Shown here: positions 7,118 to 15,178 of the stretch, piece after piece
How positions within the stretch are numbered: the stretch's first letter is position 1
How the letters are laid out: each line of letters begins with the position of its first letter
DNA from: a virus
Length of the DNA: 25,750 nt
IMG/VR virus record: IMGVR_UViG_3300028198_000019
Span: 1-25,750 of that record
Direction: 5' to 3' (one strand)
Program-made: the position numbers and the translations under genes
The notes under the pieces: model-generated
The model's database searches: none
Seen by the model: only the letters and a program-made list of their open reading frames with translations
Told to the model about the DNA's origin: nothing

Positions 7118-8290
7118 ATGACTTTTGCTTTTGATCCGGTCTCAGCAGGTATTGGTTTGGTAAGTGGGATGTTAGGGAGTAGTGGTGGTTCTAGTGGGCC
7201 AGACATTCCAAGATGGATGAGGAATGCAGGTAAACGTACTGAGTTTCAACCTTACACTTTGAGAACTGGTGTAGGTACAACAGCTGGTGGCTTTAAAGAA
7301 GGTGGCTCACCTACAGTAGCTATTGATCCGCAATTAGAGGCACTCCGACAACAAGGCTTTGGCCGAGCTGGTGGTTTCTTTGAACGTGCGGGTGTTGCAC
7401 TAGACCGACCTGTAGGAGAAGTTACGGGTTTTGGTAACGTAGATGAACTTACCCGCCAACGGTTTGAACAGCAACGTGCATTACTTGATCCAGCATTTCA
7501 ACAACAACAAGCCCAACTCAAAGAGGGTTTGTTTGGTAGTGGTCGCTTAGGCTTACAGCTTGCAGCACAAGGTGCAGGTGCAGGTGGTCAAGGTTTCGTA
7601 AACCCTGATGCCTTTGGATTAGCTAGAGCGCAATCACAAACTCTATCTGAAGCCGCACAAGCTGCCCGTGAAGGTGCTTTGGCTGAAGAACAACAACGGT
7701 TCCAAGCTGGTGTACAGAAGCTACAGTTGGACGAGCAACTACAAGAACAACGACAAGCAGGCTTATTGGGTATGGGTAGTGGTATGCTTGGTCTTGGTCA
7801 AACTGTTTCTGAGATGGAAGAAAACCTTATTAGGCTTGGTCTTAATGCAGAAGCAGCTCGTTCTGCCGCATCTGCCTCTGCTGCTGGTGCTGGTGCAAGC
7901 GCCCTTAGTGCTGCTAACTCCTACCGTCCTACTGAGGGTTTGGGCAGCCAGCTTCTTGGGGCAGCCGTGTCTGGATTTGCATCTAAGTGGGCTGGTGGTG
8001 GTACAACTGGTGGTACAACTGGTGGTACAACTGGTGGTACAACTGGTGGTCTCCCCCCTTCTGACAGACGATTAAAAGATAACATCGTGGTTATAGGCAA
8101 GTTTGGCCCACTCGATCTAGTTAGTTGGACTTGGAATAAAATAGCTAACGGCCGTGGTTTACACGGAGACTCTGCTGGTGTAATTGCACAGGATGTTCGT
8201 AAGGTAGCACCAGAGCTTGTTGGTGAAAGGGACGGGTATCTTACGGTTGATTACAATGGTATCTTAGTTAAATTTGCAGGTACAGAATAA
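7118..8290 (+). CDS. Virion protein with short S74-type chaperone C-terminus
   Basis: A 390-residue protein. The N-terminus has a Gly-rich hydrophobic stretch (ISAGIGLVSGMLG-like, residues 8-21). The middle (70-260) is Gln/Ala/Leu-rich helix resembling internal virion proteins, for example RQRFEQQRALLDPAFQQQQ. A Gly-Gly-Thr-Thr linker occupies residues 294-311. The last ~75 residues start SDRRLKDNI at 315 and contain GVIAQDVRKVAPELV and GYLTVDYNGI, the hallmarks of the S74 intramolecular chaperone domain found at fibre and tailspike ends; S315 and K320 could form the self-cleaving dyad. The domain is shorter than usual, so cleavage may be lost. The ATG has AGAGGA upstream. Exact location in the particle is unknown. 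Confidence 0.75.
   Translation: MTFAFDPVSAGIGLVSGMLGSSGGSSGPDIPRWMRNAGKRTEFQPYTLRTGVGTTAGGFKEGGSPTVAIDPQLEALRQQGFGRAGGFFERAGVALDRPVGEVTGFGNVDELTRQRFEQQRALLDPAFQQQQAQLKEGLFGSGRLGLQLAAQGAGAGGQGFVNPDAFGLARAQSQTLSEAAQAAREGALAEEQQRFQAGVQKLQLDEQLQEQRQAGLLGMGSGMLGLGQTVSEMEENLIRLGLNAEAARSAASASAAGAGASALSAANSYRPTEGLGSQLLGAAVSGFASKWAGGGTTGGTTGGTTGGTTGGLPPSDRRLKDNIVVIGKFGPLDLVSWTWNKIANGRGLHGDSAGVIAQDVRKVAPELVGERDGYLTVDYNGILVKFAGTE
7997..8050 (+). repeat. 12-base tandem repeat (4.5 copies)
   Basis: GGTGGTACAACT is repeated exactly four times plus half a unit, encoding Gly-Gly-Thr-Thr. It forms a flexible linker directly before the S74-type domain. The identical copies suggest recent slippage; unit gains or losses keep the frame. 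Confidence 0.95.
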
Positions 8291-9039
8291 TGGCTGGTTT
8301 ATTAGGTAGGGGGCCAACGGCCCTAGAGATACTGACTGCTAAGAAAGAACAAGTCTTTGCAGATCTACAAGATCAACTACGTAGGGCTGCTGCAAGTAGG
8401 TCTAATGCCCCAGTGTTAGCAGGGGGTATGACAGACCTTGGTTCAGCATTTGGTAGAGCATTAGCTGGGCGAGTCGGTGGTGAAGATCCTGAAGAAGCTA
8501 AGGCAAGAGCGGAAGATGAGCAAAGTGCAGCACTGTCAGCCCTTGTTGCCAATGCACAAGGTATAGGAGATGTACACAAAATAAGTGATGCTGTTGCTCA
8601 AACAAATATAGAGTTAGCGGAAAAAATCCTTGAATACGGAAATAAGAGATTTGGTAAGAAGGCAGCATACAAGTTAAGACAGATTGATATGGAGCAAACA
8701 ATAAACGCTTTACAGCAACTAAATACTAAATATGATCCAGACGATATAGGGTCGCTTACAATAGCAATACAAAATGCTGTTAATGATAACCCGGGTGTAA
8801 GCCAGAGTGTTATAGAACAAAGTGTGATAGGTGCGGGTACTGATACAGTTAGTGGGTTTTGGGGGGATAGTCATAAATTTAGTATGAGTAACCTAATGGG
8901 TTCTGGTAATGTAGGCCAAGCAACCAGTAGCAATAGTGCAAATCAAGGAAGTGTCGACGGTACTAATTACACCACATCTGTTGAGCAGACACCAGAAGTT
9001 GAGCAGACACCAGAAGTTGAGAAGACACCAGAAGAATAG
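8290..9039 (+). CDS. Hypothetical internal virion-like protein
   Basis: A 249-residue protein whose ATG overlaps the previous stop by one base (TAATG). The N-terminal 120 residues are Ala-rich helix with a LAGGMTDLGSAFGRALAGRVGG segment, typical of small phage internal or scaffold-like virion proteins. The rest is polar with an Asn/Ser-rich stretch near 205-230, and the end is three copies of VEQTPE/VEKTPE. It has no recognised catalytic motif, signal peptide or membrane segment. Lying between the S74-tail protein and the very large ejection protein, it may be a small ejection protein like T7 gp14 or gp15; this rests on position only. Confidence 0.65.
   Translation: MAGLLGRGPTALEILTAKKEQVFADLQDQLRRAAASRSNAPVLAGGMTDLGSAFGRALAGRVGGEDPEEAKARAEDEQSAALSALVANAQGIGDVHKISDAVAQTNIELAEKILEYGNKRFGKKAAYKLRQIDMEQTINALQQLNTKYDPDDIGSLTIAIQNAVNDNPGVSQSVIEQSVIGAGTDTVSGFWGDSHKFSMSNLMGSGNVGQATSSNSANQGSVDGTNYTTSVEQTPEVEQTPEVEKTPEE
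8980..9033 (+). repeat. 18-base tandem repeat (3 copies)
   Basis: GTTGAGCAGACACCAGAA is present three times head to tail, the third with one change (GAG CAG to GAG AAG). It encodes VEQTPE units at the C-terminus of the preceding protein. Confidence 0.95.
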
Positions 9040-9050
9040 GTAAACACGCT

Positions 9051-12000
9051 ATGCAATACAAAGAAAAGGTTGGGAGGTTTACGATAACTGTCAATGCCGA
9101 TAAGGAGTTGTCACCAGAGCAAGTACAGTCTATCGCTCAAGAGAGGTACAGTGACTACGGCTCTGCTATGGACGAGGGCGGTGGCTATGTATTTGATAAG
9201 CTACTCGAAGTACCTGCCTACAGAGATGCGCTCATTAATCGGTGGGAGCTTTCTGAGGGTAAATCCAAATACGGCAACCAACCAGATAAAAAGTGGGATG
9301 GTGATATTGAAGATTTGAGGGACATGCAAGAAGAAACCTTTGAGGAATTTAACAACGCCACCAACAATGAGTTACTGCTTGCAAAGAAAGCAGCACAGAT
9401 TTTAAGCATGGGTGATGATGAACGTGAAATCAACCGTGTGTTGTACGAAGCTTGGGATAGGACTTCTGCTACAGGTGAGGGTTCTCGTAGTGGGTGGGAG
9501 CAAGCTAAGGACATCTTCCCAGCAATCTTTGCACCTAGCACACTGATGGGTGGTAAAATTATTGGTGGCCCTATGATGAGACTTGGAGCAAGGAATGCAC
9601 TAAAGTTGGTGTTGGCTGGGGGTGCTAGTAAACATAAAAAGAAAACGGTTATGAAGTCACTAGCTGATACAACAGCGCGTGGTGCAGCGGCTGGTGCTAT
9701 TTATGCTGGCGGGTTTGATGTAGCAGAGCAGACAGGTATTGCAATGAATCTTGATGAAAATCGAGAGTTTGATGCAGGCAGGGCTGCGCGTACAACTGCA
9801 GCAGGTGCTGTATTAGGTGGGGCTGTTGGTGGAGTGCTACCCCTAGCAGGGGGTATGATAGGCCGTAAAAAAGCAAAGCAGACAGAGGCCACTCGTGTAG
9901 CAAGACTACGTGCAAGGGATAAAGAACGGGCAGAATTTAAAGCAAAGAAAGAAAGCGAGATTATTGAGGCTAGGATTGAGGCTGAGAAAATAGTCAAGGC
10001 CGAATTAGGCAAGGTGGTAAATGTTAAACCACCTTCTAGTGGGCAGAAAGTGCATAAAAACCTGTCAGATGATATAAAAATTCAGGCCAAAAAATTAGAG
10101 GAGTCTGGTCTTAATAGACAGCAAGCCAAAGAACGAGCCAATAAGGGCGTGACTGGTGGATATAAACTGGGGCAGTTAGTCAAGGTAGCTAAGGGAAACT
10201 TGGGACTAGCTAGACACGCTGCCAAGCTAAAGAATTCGATTGGAGATAGTACAGACCCTACACCTGAATTAACAGCTAACAGAAAGAGTATACGTCAGGT
10301 AAGACAACAACAAAAACCTACTAATAAGAAACGTAAGGCAGCCATAGCTAGGGCTGTGGCTCAAAAGGTAGGGGTAGTCAAGGGTAGACACCCAGAAGCC
10401 CTTAAACGGGCTGTAGTGCAGGCTACAGAAGAAGTCACTAGAGATTTCGACAAAGCTGCTGTTAGTGAAATAGGTCGATTAGCAGAAAGAAACGCAGAAC
10501 TTATTGCGGGTCGTCGGTCTGCAAACAAGCAAGCAGCAGAGCTGGAGAAGATAGAGGCTGGCTATGTGCCTAAGGAGTTTGCCCTAGAAGAAACACGGCA
10601 GACATTTAGTATGATTGCTAATAAAACAAAGAGGAGCTTGGGTTGGGTATCACCTAACATTAAGAACACAGACAAGGAGTGGCTTAGTGTACTAACCCCT
10701 CAAGAACTTGCCCAAGTTAAAATGAATAAGGTCAGTCCAGAGCTAAAACAGAAATTAGACAGTGGGCCACTACCCCCTCGTGAATTGTATGTACCACAAA
10801 AGTTAGATGATCTTGCACCAGTTACTCCGTTAGAAAAAACTTTTTTACAAAACACAGTGGGTAAGACAAACCAAGAGATTAGGAGAAAATACCCTTGGTA
10901 CAATGATATTATAGTATCTATCTCATCTCGTGCTGAGAGGTTGCATGGCCCCTTAGCTTTGATGTTCCAACAAGCTGATCGTACAACCACTAAACTTTCT
11001 GGTATGTTAGTACCCCTAGAAACAAAGTTAAAAGCAGTGGGTAGGTTGGTAGATAAGGCAGGTCTTAAAACAGATTTTGATTTAGCTTGGCACAATGAGA
11101 ATTGGGTTGCGTTAAGGACTATCTACAAAGAGGCCACTGGCGATTCTATGGATTCCTTCGAGAAGGTGTTGAAGAAGGCGTTTAAAGATAGACAGTTCCG
11201 CAAATCACACAAACCTACAACAAAAGGTTATCGTGATTCCTACCTTCCTAGGTCTGTTAAAGACTATGATGGTCTTATGAACTACCTTAGCAAAAAGAAT
11301 AACATGAAAGCTATGGATGTTTACGACCAAGCACTGTTGGTAGTGGCTAGGAAAAGGGGGTTAGATGTAGAAAACTTAACTCAAGATATAAAGGATGAGG
11401 TACTTAGCGCACTAATAGAAAAGGGTAAAAAATTTGATGCTAAGAAGTTCCGCTCTGGTACACCACATGATAAGAAGCGTTCTATAACCAAGGTAAATCA
11501 GGAGATGTTACAGTTTTATAACACTCCACTAGATACCTTCTCTTCTTGGAACAGACGAACTGCTGCTGACGTAGCTGAGACTGAGTTCTTCAGGGGCCAT
11601 GCTGTGTTTGCAAAAGATGGCTCGTTCTCTATGGAGGATTCTGTAGGTAGTTTAGTAAACAAAATGAAGGGCGTAATGTCTGCTGATATGAGAGAACTTC
11701 GTAAACTAGTGGAAGCTAGGTTTATGAATGGTAGACAGCCAGCAGGCAAATTTATGCAGAACTTTCGTAATGCTATTTACCTAACACTACTTGCTAACCC
11801 GCTATCAGCAATGACACAGTTAGCAGACCTACCTATGGGTCTTATGATTAATGGGTTGCGTGATTCTATACAGGTATTGTTACATCCGGGAAGGGGGCCA
11901 TCTGCTGAAGAAATGCACATGATGCATGTAATGGCTGACGAGTTCTCTAATGAGACTAAGATGGCTCACATATTACACAAGGCTTTTAAGTGGTCTGGTT

Positions 12001-12803
12001 TTATGGCTGTAGATGAATTAGGTAAGAACTTCATACTCAAGGGTGCTTACAACAGACTTACTAGGCTATCTAAGACTGCTAAGGGGCGGAAGGAGTTAGC
12101 CCGTAAACATGGTAGTAAATGGGAAGGCCACTTTGACCAGCTCATTAACGATGCTGCAAACGCTAAAGATGGCGAAGCTACTGATTTAATGGAGATGTTC
12201 TTGTGGCAGGAGCTGGCAGGTGTACAACCTATTGGCCCATCAGAACTGCCTACTGCATGGCACAACCACCCCAACGGTAGGGTGCTATATGCGCTAAGGA
12301 CGTTCACCTTAAAACAGTTAGACTACCTCCGTAAGAATGTAGCAATGGAGTGGGAAAGGGGAAATCATAAGGAGGCGGTTGGACGGGCAGCCTTGTATCT
12401 TTCTTTAATCCCTGCTAGTAATTTGGCTGTACATGAGCTGAAGAACTTTGTTAAGTACGGGGAAACGTCTGATCCGAGTACAATACCAGAGAAACTTGCT
12501 TGGGGCACACTTGCCATAGTTGGTGGAGACAAGCGGGTATTTAATAGTGTTGCAAGGGGCGATCTTGGTAGGGGTCTTGCTGAAGCCATTACACCTCCTG
12601 TACCTATTGTGAAATCTGCAGTGAAAGATATAGCAATGTTTATGGATCCTTCGTTTGGTAGGTGGCAGGATACGATTAAAGAACTAAATAGTCTTAAGGA
12701 ATTCCCATTGTTCGGGCCAGTTGCTTATCATCTCTGGGGCAAAGGCAAGGCGGATTGGGAAGAACGACAAAGAAGGGAGGATCTTGCGGCGCTTAAAAAA
12801 TAA
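9051..12803 (+). CDS. Very large internal virion (DNA ejection) protein
   Basis: A 1250-residue protein, similar in size and place to T7 gp16 (1318 residues), the inner core protein that enters the cell envelope during DNA ejection. Gly/Ala-rich hydrophobic stretches at about 158-190, 210-222 and 246-271 could insert in membranes. A basic, Arg/Lys/Glu-rich coiled region follows at 272-330. The C-terminal half is helical, with a LTLLANPLSAMTQLADLP segment near 910 resembling conserved parts of large polyvalent phage proteins. I see no lysozyme or transglycosylase motif, unlike T7 gp16. The ribosome site before ATG 9051 is weak (ATAGG, 11 bases upstream). It is the last gene before the convergent terminator. 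Confidence 0.7.
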   Translation: MQYKEKVGRFTITVNADKELSPEQVQSIAQERYSDYGSAMDEGGGYVFDKLLEVPAYRDALINRWELSEGKSKYGNQPDKKWDGDIEDLRDMQEETFEEFNNATNNELLLAKKAAQILSMGDDEREINRVLYEAWDRTSATGEGSRSGWEQAKDIFPAIFAPSTLMGGKIIGGPMMRLGARNALKLVLAGGASKHKKKTVMKSLADTTARGAAAGAIYAGGFDVAEQTGIAMNLDENREFDAGRAARTTAAGAVLGGAVGGVLPLAGGMIGRKKAKQTEATRVARLRARDKERAEFKAKKESEIIEARIEAEKIVKAELGKVVNVKPPSSGQKVHKNLSDDIKIQAKKLEESGLNRQQAKERANKGVTGGYKLGQLVKVAKGNLGLARHAAKLKNSIGDSTDPTPELTANRKSIRQVRQQQKPTNKKRKAAIARAVAQKVGVVKGRHPEALKRAVVQATEEVTRDFDKAAVSEIGRLAERNAELIAGRRSANKQAAELEKIEAGYVPKEFALEETRQTFSMIANKTKRSLGWVSPNIKNTDKEWLSVLTPQELAQVKMNKVSPELKQKLDSGPLPPRELYVPQKLDDLAPVTPLEKTFLQNTVGKTNQEIRRKYPWYNDIIVSISSRAERLHGPLALMFQQADRTTTKLSGMLVPLETKLKAVGRLVDKAGLKTDFDLAWHNENWVALRTIYKEATGDSMDSFEKVLKKAFKDRQFRKSHKPTTKGYRDSYLPRSVKDYDGLMNYLSKKNNMKAMDVYDQALLVVARKRGLDVENLTQDIKDEVLSALIEKGKKFDAKKFRSGTPHDKKRSITKVNQEMLQFYNTPLDTFSSWNRRTAADVAETEFFRGHAVFAKDGSFSMEDSVGSLVNKMKGVMSADMRELRKLVEARFMNGRQPAGKFMQNFRNAIYLTLLANPLSAMTQLADLPMGLMINGLRDSIQVLLHPGRGPSAEEMHMMHVMADEFSNETKMAHILHKAFKWSGFMAVDELGKNFILKGAYNRLTRLSKTAKGRKELARKHGSKWEGHFDQLINDAANAKDGEATDLMEMFLWQELAGVQPIGPSELPTAWHNHPNGRVLYALRTFTLKQLDYLRKNVAMEWERGNHKEAVGRAALYLSLIPASNLAVHELKNFVKYGETSDPSTIPEKLAWGTLAIVGGDKRVFNSVARGDLGRGLAEAITPPVPIVKSAVKDIAMFMDPSFGRWQDTIKELNSLKEFPLFGPVAYHLWGKGKADWEERQRREDLAALKK

Positions 12804-12818
12804 CACTAAGGCAATAAA

Positions 12819-12854
12819 AAAGCCCCTAAAGATTATCAAGTCTCTAGGGGCTTT
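12819..12854. terminator. Bidirectional intrinsic terminator at gene convergence
   Basis: AAAGCCCCTA (12819-12828) pairs perfectly with TAGGGGCTTT (12845-12854); AGA/TCT can extend the pairing inside the loop. On the minus strand the stem is followed by a run of T. On the plus strand the tail is TTTCCTTTG. It sits between the end of the ejection protein gene and the end of the reductase gene. Confidence 0.9.
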
Positions 12855-12869
12855 CCTTTGTACGCTTAC

Positions 12870-14858
12870 TTATTTAATTGGGCAAGCACCTCCTGCACAT
12901 TCATCTTCGTTCAACTCGTCAAAGCTCTCTGTATGAGTTAAGTCTACTGGTGAAAGTTTAGATACATAAGTATCGTATGCTTCCTTAGTCACTACCTCTT
13001 GTGGTAAGTACAAGTACCCTAAGTCCTCTGCTGACTTAGAAGGATCAGCACGATACAAGAATGATACACCTACATAGCACTCCCAGTTATCTAACAACCA
13101 ATCTACAATACCCTCTACCTCGCTAGGGTCATAGCTAATCGTTACACTTGTGTTCTGCTGTGTCCAGAACTGTTGGTACTTCTTGTAACGCTCTAGCTGT
13201 TCTAAGGCAGTCTCAGTGTTAACCTCTAAGACAGTACCATCTTCCTTAGTGATCTTGGTAAACTCCACATCGTCCCAAGCTACAGGGAAAGTACATAACA
13301 TACCTTCCACATCGTTAGGGTTAGGGAACACATTGTACCCTGCTTGGATTAGCTTAGGGATCAATGGATCGTTCTTACCAAAGTTCACATTGTTAAAGAT
13401 GTAACGACCTAGTGGCTTGTGTACACCTTCAGTAGTATCCATGATCTTACTCAGAGTACCACTAGGCTTAACACACGTTGTGTTCTTAGGACGTTGTGTA
13501 CCTAGTTCATCTGCCATAGAGTAAGTAGCGTTAACAGCTTCTAGCTGCATCTGCTTCAAGTCATACTCAGATAGGTCGTCACGTTGTGCAATACCAGTTA
13601 GACCAACACCACATAGACGTAGGAACTCATTGTTCTGATGCCATGCTTCCTGTAGGATACCGTCTCGTAGGTCTACACAAGTCTGGCGATAGTTAGCTCG
13701 ACCAGCAATGCGTAAGGCCCGTAGTAAGCCTGCTTGATCCCCTTTGAACTTGGCAATGTCTACTTCCGTTAAGTTACAGAATGACTTGTTACCTAGTAGG
13801 ATTTCTACACAAGGGTTACAACCGTACCACCAAGGGGCACGTTGTCGTGCTACCTGACCATTGATGAAGCCGGGTTCACTACCACCTGCATCTTCCATTA
13901 AGTCAAAGATATGTTGTAGTTGATCCTTGCTAGGCTTCTCCATAAAGGCTAGTGAGTTATTACTCTGTGCCCGTTGGATATTGTTTACCCACCAATCTTT
14001 CTTGGCTACTGCGAACTCTTGCCATTCCGGTTCGTCCACGTGAAATAGAGCGATTTGGGCAGACCGACGACTAGACAGAATAGTACCAAGCCAATTAACA
14101 ATATCAAGAATGTCAATGCGACTAAGCATCTGCCCAGCGCGTCTATTAAGAATCTCGGCAATAGCCACATAAGCCTTAGAGATTGCTGTATCACCCGAAC
14201 TAATCCACCCATAACCTTTTAACCTCTCACCTGCTGGACGTAACTCACTAAAGTCTAGTACTAATTCGTCTACCTTTTCCTTACCTGCTAGTAGTTTACC
14301 AATAGACTTGGCCCATGCTTCTGCACTGTCACCAATCTTAATAGTCCATACACCATCAATAATATCTTCTTCATTGTACTCTAAGCCGCCCTTCTCTGTA
14401 CGTTCAGAGTTAATGATACTAACAGTAGGGATAGGGCTAGAAAAGCCGTTGAGCGTCCCTACAACTGGAGTAAAGCCTACACCACAGCCTTGTAGTAACA
14501 ACCATAGAGTGTCCACTACATCGTAGGTTGTCTCTACCTTCAGGAAGCTACAGTTAAACTGTGAGGCTTCGCGTGTCTGTGCTACTGTTGTACCACCTAG
14601 CCATAGTGTACGGCCACTCATAGATACCTTACGTTCGTACATCAACTGTCGTAGTTCATCTAACTCTGCTTTACGGGCTTGCTTTTGCTCTGGTTTAAAC
14701 AGACCTACTTCGTCTGCTCTATCCCACAACCACGACTGGTGTTCTATAACACGATCTACTGTCTGTTCCCAAGTCTCAAACTTAGTGCCCTCATCGTTAA
14801 GTGGGCGGTTGTAGGTTCTCCGTGTAATGATCTGCGCTCTTGCTGATGGTTCGTACAT
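12870..14858 (-). CDS. nrdJ: Class II (B12-dependent) ribonucleoside-triphosphate reductase
   Basis: A 662-residue protein that should convert ribonucleoside triphosphates to deoxy forms using adenosylcobalamin, feeding phage DNA synthesis. It resembles the monomeric Lactobacillus leichmannii enzyme (739 residues). Visible features are SGRTLWLGGT (81-90), FNCSF with C103 as a likely disulfide partner, CNPCVEI with C350 as the likely thiyl-radical cysteine, SFCNLTE with C361 as the second likely disulfide partner, KPSGTLS (464-470), and a C-terminal CAGGACPIK with the C654/C659 pair that recycles the active site. No class I radical-carrier gene (nrdB) or class III activase is nearby, which fits class II. 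The ATG has CAGGAG upstream. It is the last gene of the minus-strand block, downstream of mazG. Confidence 0.93.
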   Translation of the reverse strand: MYEPSARAQIITRRTYNRPLNDEGTKFETWEQTVDRVIEHQSWLWDRADEVGLFKPEQKQARKAELDELRQLMYERKVSMSGRTLWLGGTTVAQTREASQFNCSFLKVETTYDVVDTLWLLLQGCGVGFTPVVGTLNGFSSPIPTVSIINSERTEKGGLEYNEEDIIDGVWTIKIGDSAEAWAKSIGKLLAGKEKVDELVLDFSELRPAGERLKGYGWISSGDTAISKAYVAIAEILNRRAGQMLSRIDILDIVNWLGTILSSRRSAQIALFHVDEPEWQEFAVAKKDWWVNNIQRAQSNNSLAFMEKPSKDQLQHIFDLMEDAGGSEPGFINGQVARQRAPWWYGCNPCVEILLGNKSFCNLTEVDIAKFKGDQAGLLRALRIAGRANYRQTCVDLRDGILQEAWHQNNEFLRLCGVGLTGIAQRDDLSEYDLKQMQLEAVNATYSMADELGTQRPKNTTCVKPSGTLSKIMDTTEGVHKPLGRYIFNNVNFGKNDPLIPKLIQAGYNVFPNPNDVEGMLCTFPVAWDDVEFTKITKEDGTVLEVNTETALEQLERYKKYQQFWTQQNTSVTISYDPSEVEGIVDWLLDNWECYVGVSFLYRADPSKSAEDLGYLYLPQEVVTKEAYDTYVSKLSPVDLTHTESFDELNEDECAGGACPIK

Positions 14859-14865
14859 ATTCTTA

Positions 14866-15177
14866 TTACTCCTGAATGTCTTGTTCTTTTATGAAGATAC
14901 CATCTACCATGATACCCCCGCGGTCTTTAATTTCTTCGTATGCGTGTTCCATACATTGCAATAAGTTCAACTCGTTTCTTTCTGCAATGTTAATCAAAAC
15001 TACTAGCATATCCCCAATGTCATCTATAGGTGACTCACCCTTAACAACACTAGTCTCCAATTCGTAAAGCTCCTCCTTGAGCTTGGTTACTTGTGACCTA
15101 TCATTACTGCCATCTATCAAGTTACGATCATGGTGCCACTTCTTGATTAGGTCTATTTGCTCCATCATCTTGTTCAC
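14866..15177 (-). CDS. mazG: MazG-like nucleotide pyrophosphohydrolase
   Basis: About 100 residues, the size of a single MazG domain. The KLKEELYELE helix (E35, E36, E39) and the IDDIGDMLVVL helix (D53, D56) form the EExxE...(E/D)xxD metal site of all-alpha NTP pyrophosphatases. Such enzymes hydrolyse (d)NTPs to monophosphates. In marine phages they are thought to recycle nucleotides or alter (p)ppGpp signalling, which is unproven here. The start is GTG 15177 or ATG at 15168/15165 (the initial MNKMM). It ends seven bases before the reductase start, so the two are probably co-expressed. Confidence 0.85.
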   Translation of the reverse strand: MNKMMEQIDLIKKWHHDRNLIDGSNDRSQVTKLKEELYELETSVVKGESPIDDIGDMLVVLINIAERNELNLLQCMEHAYEEIKDRGGIMVDGIFIKEQDIQE

Positions 15178-15178
15178 T

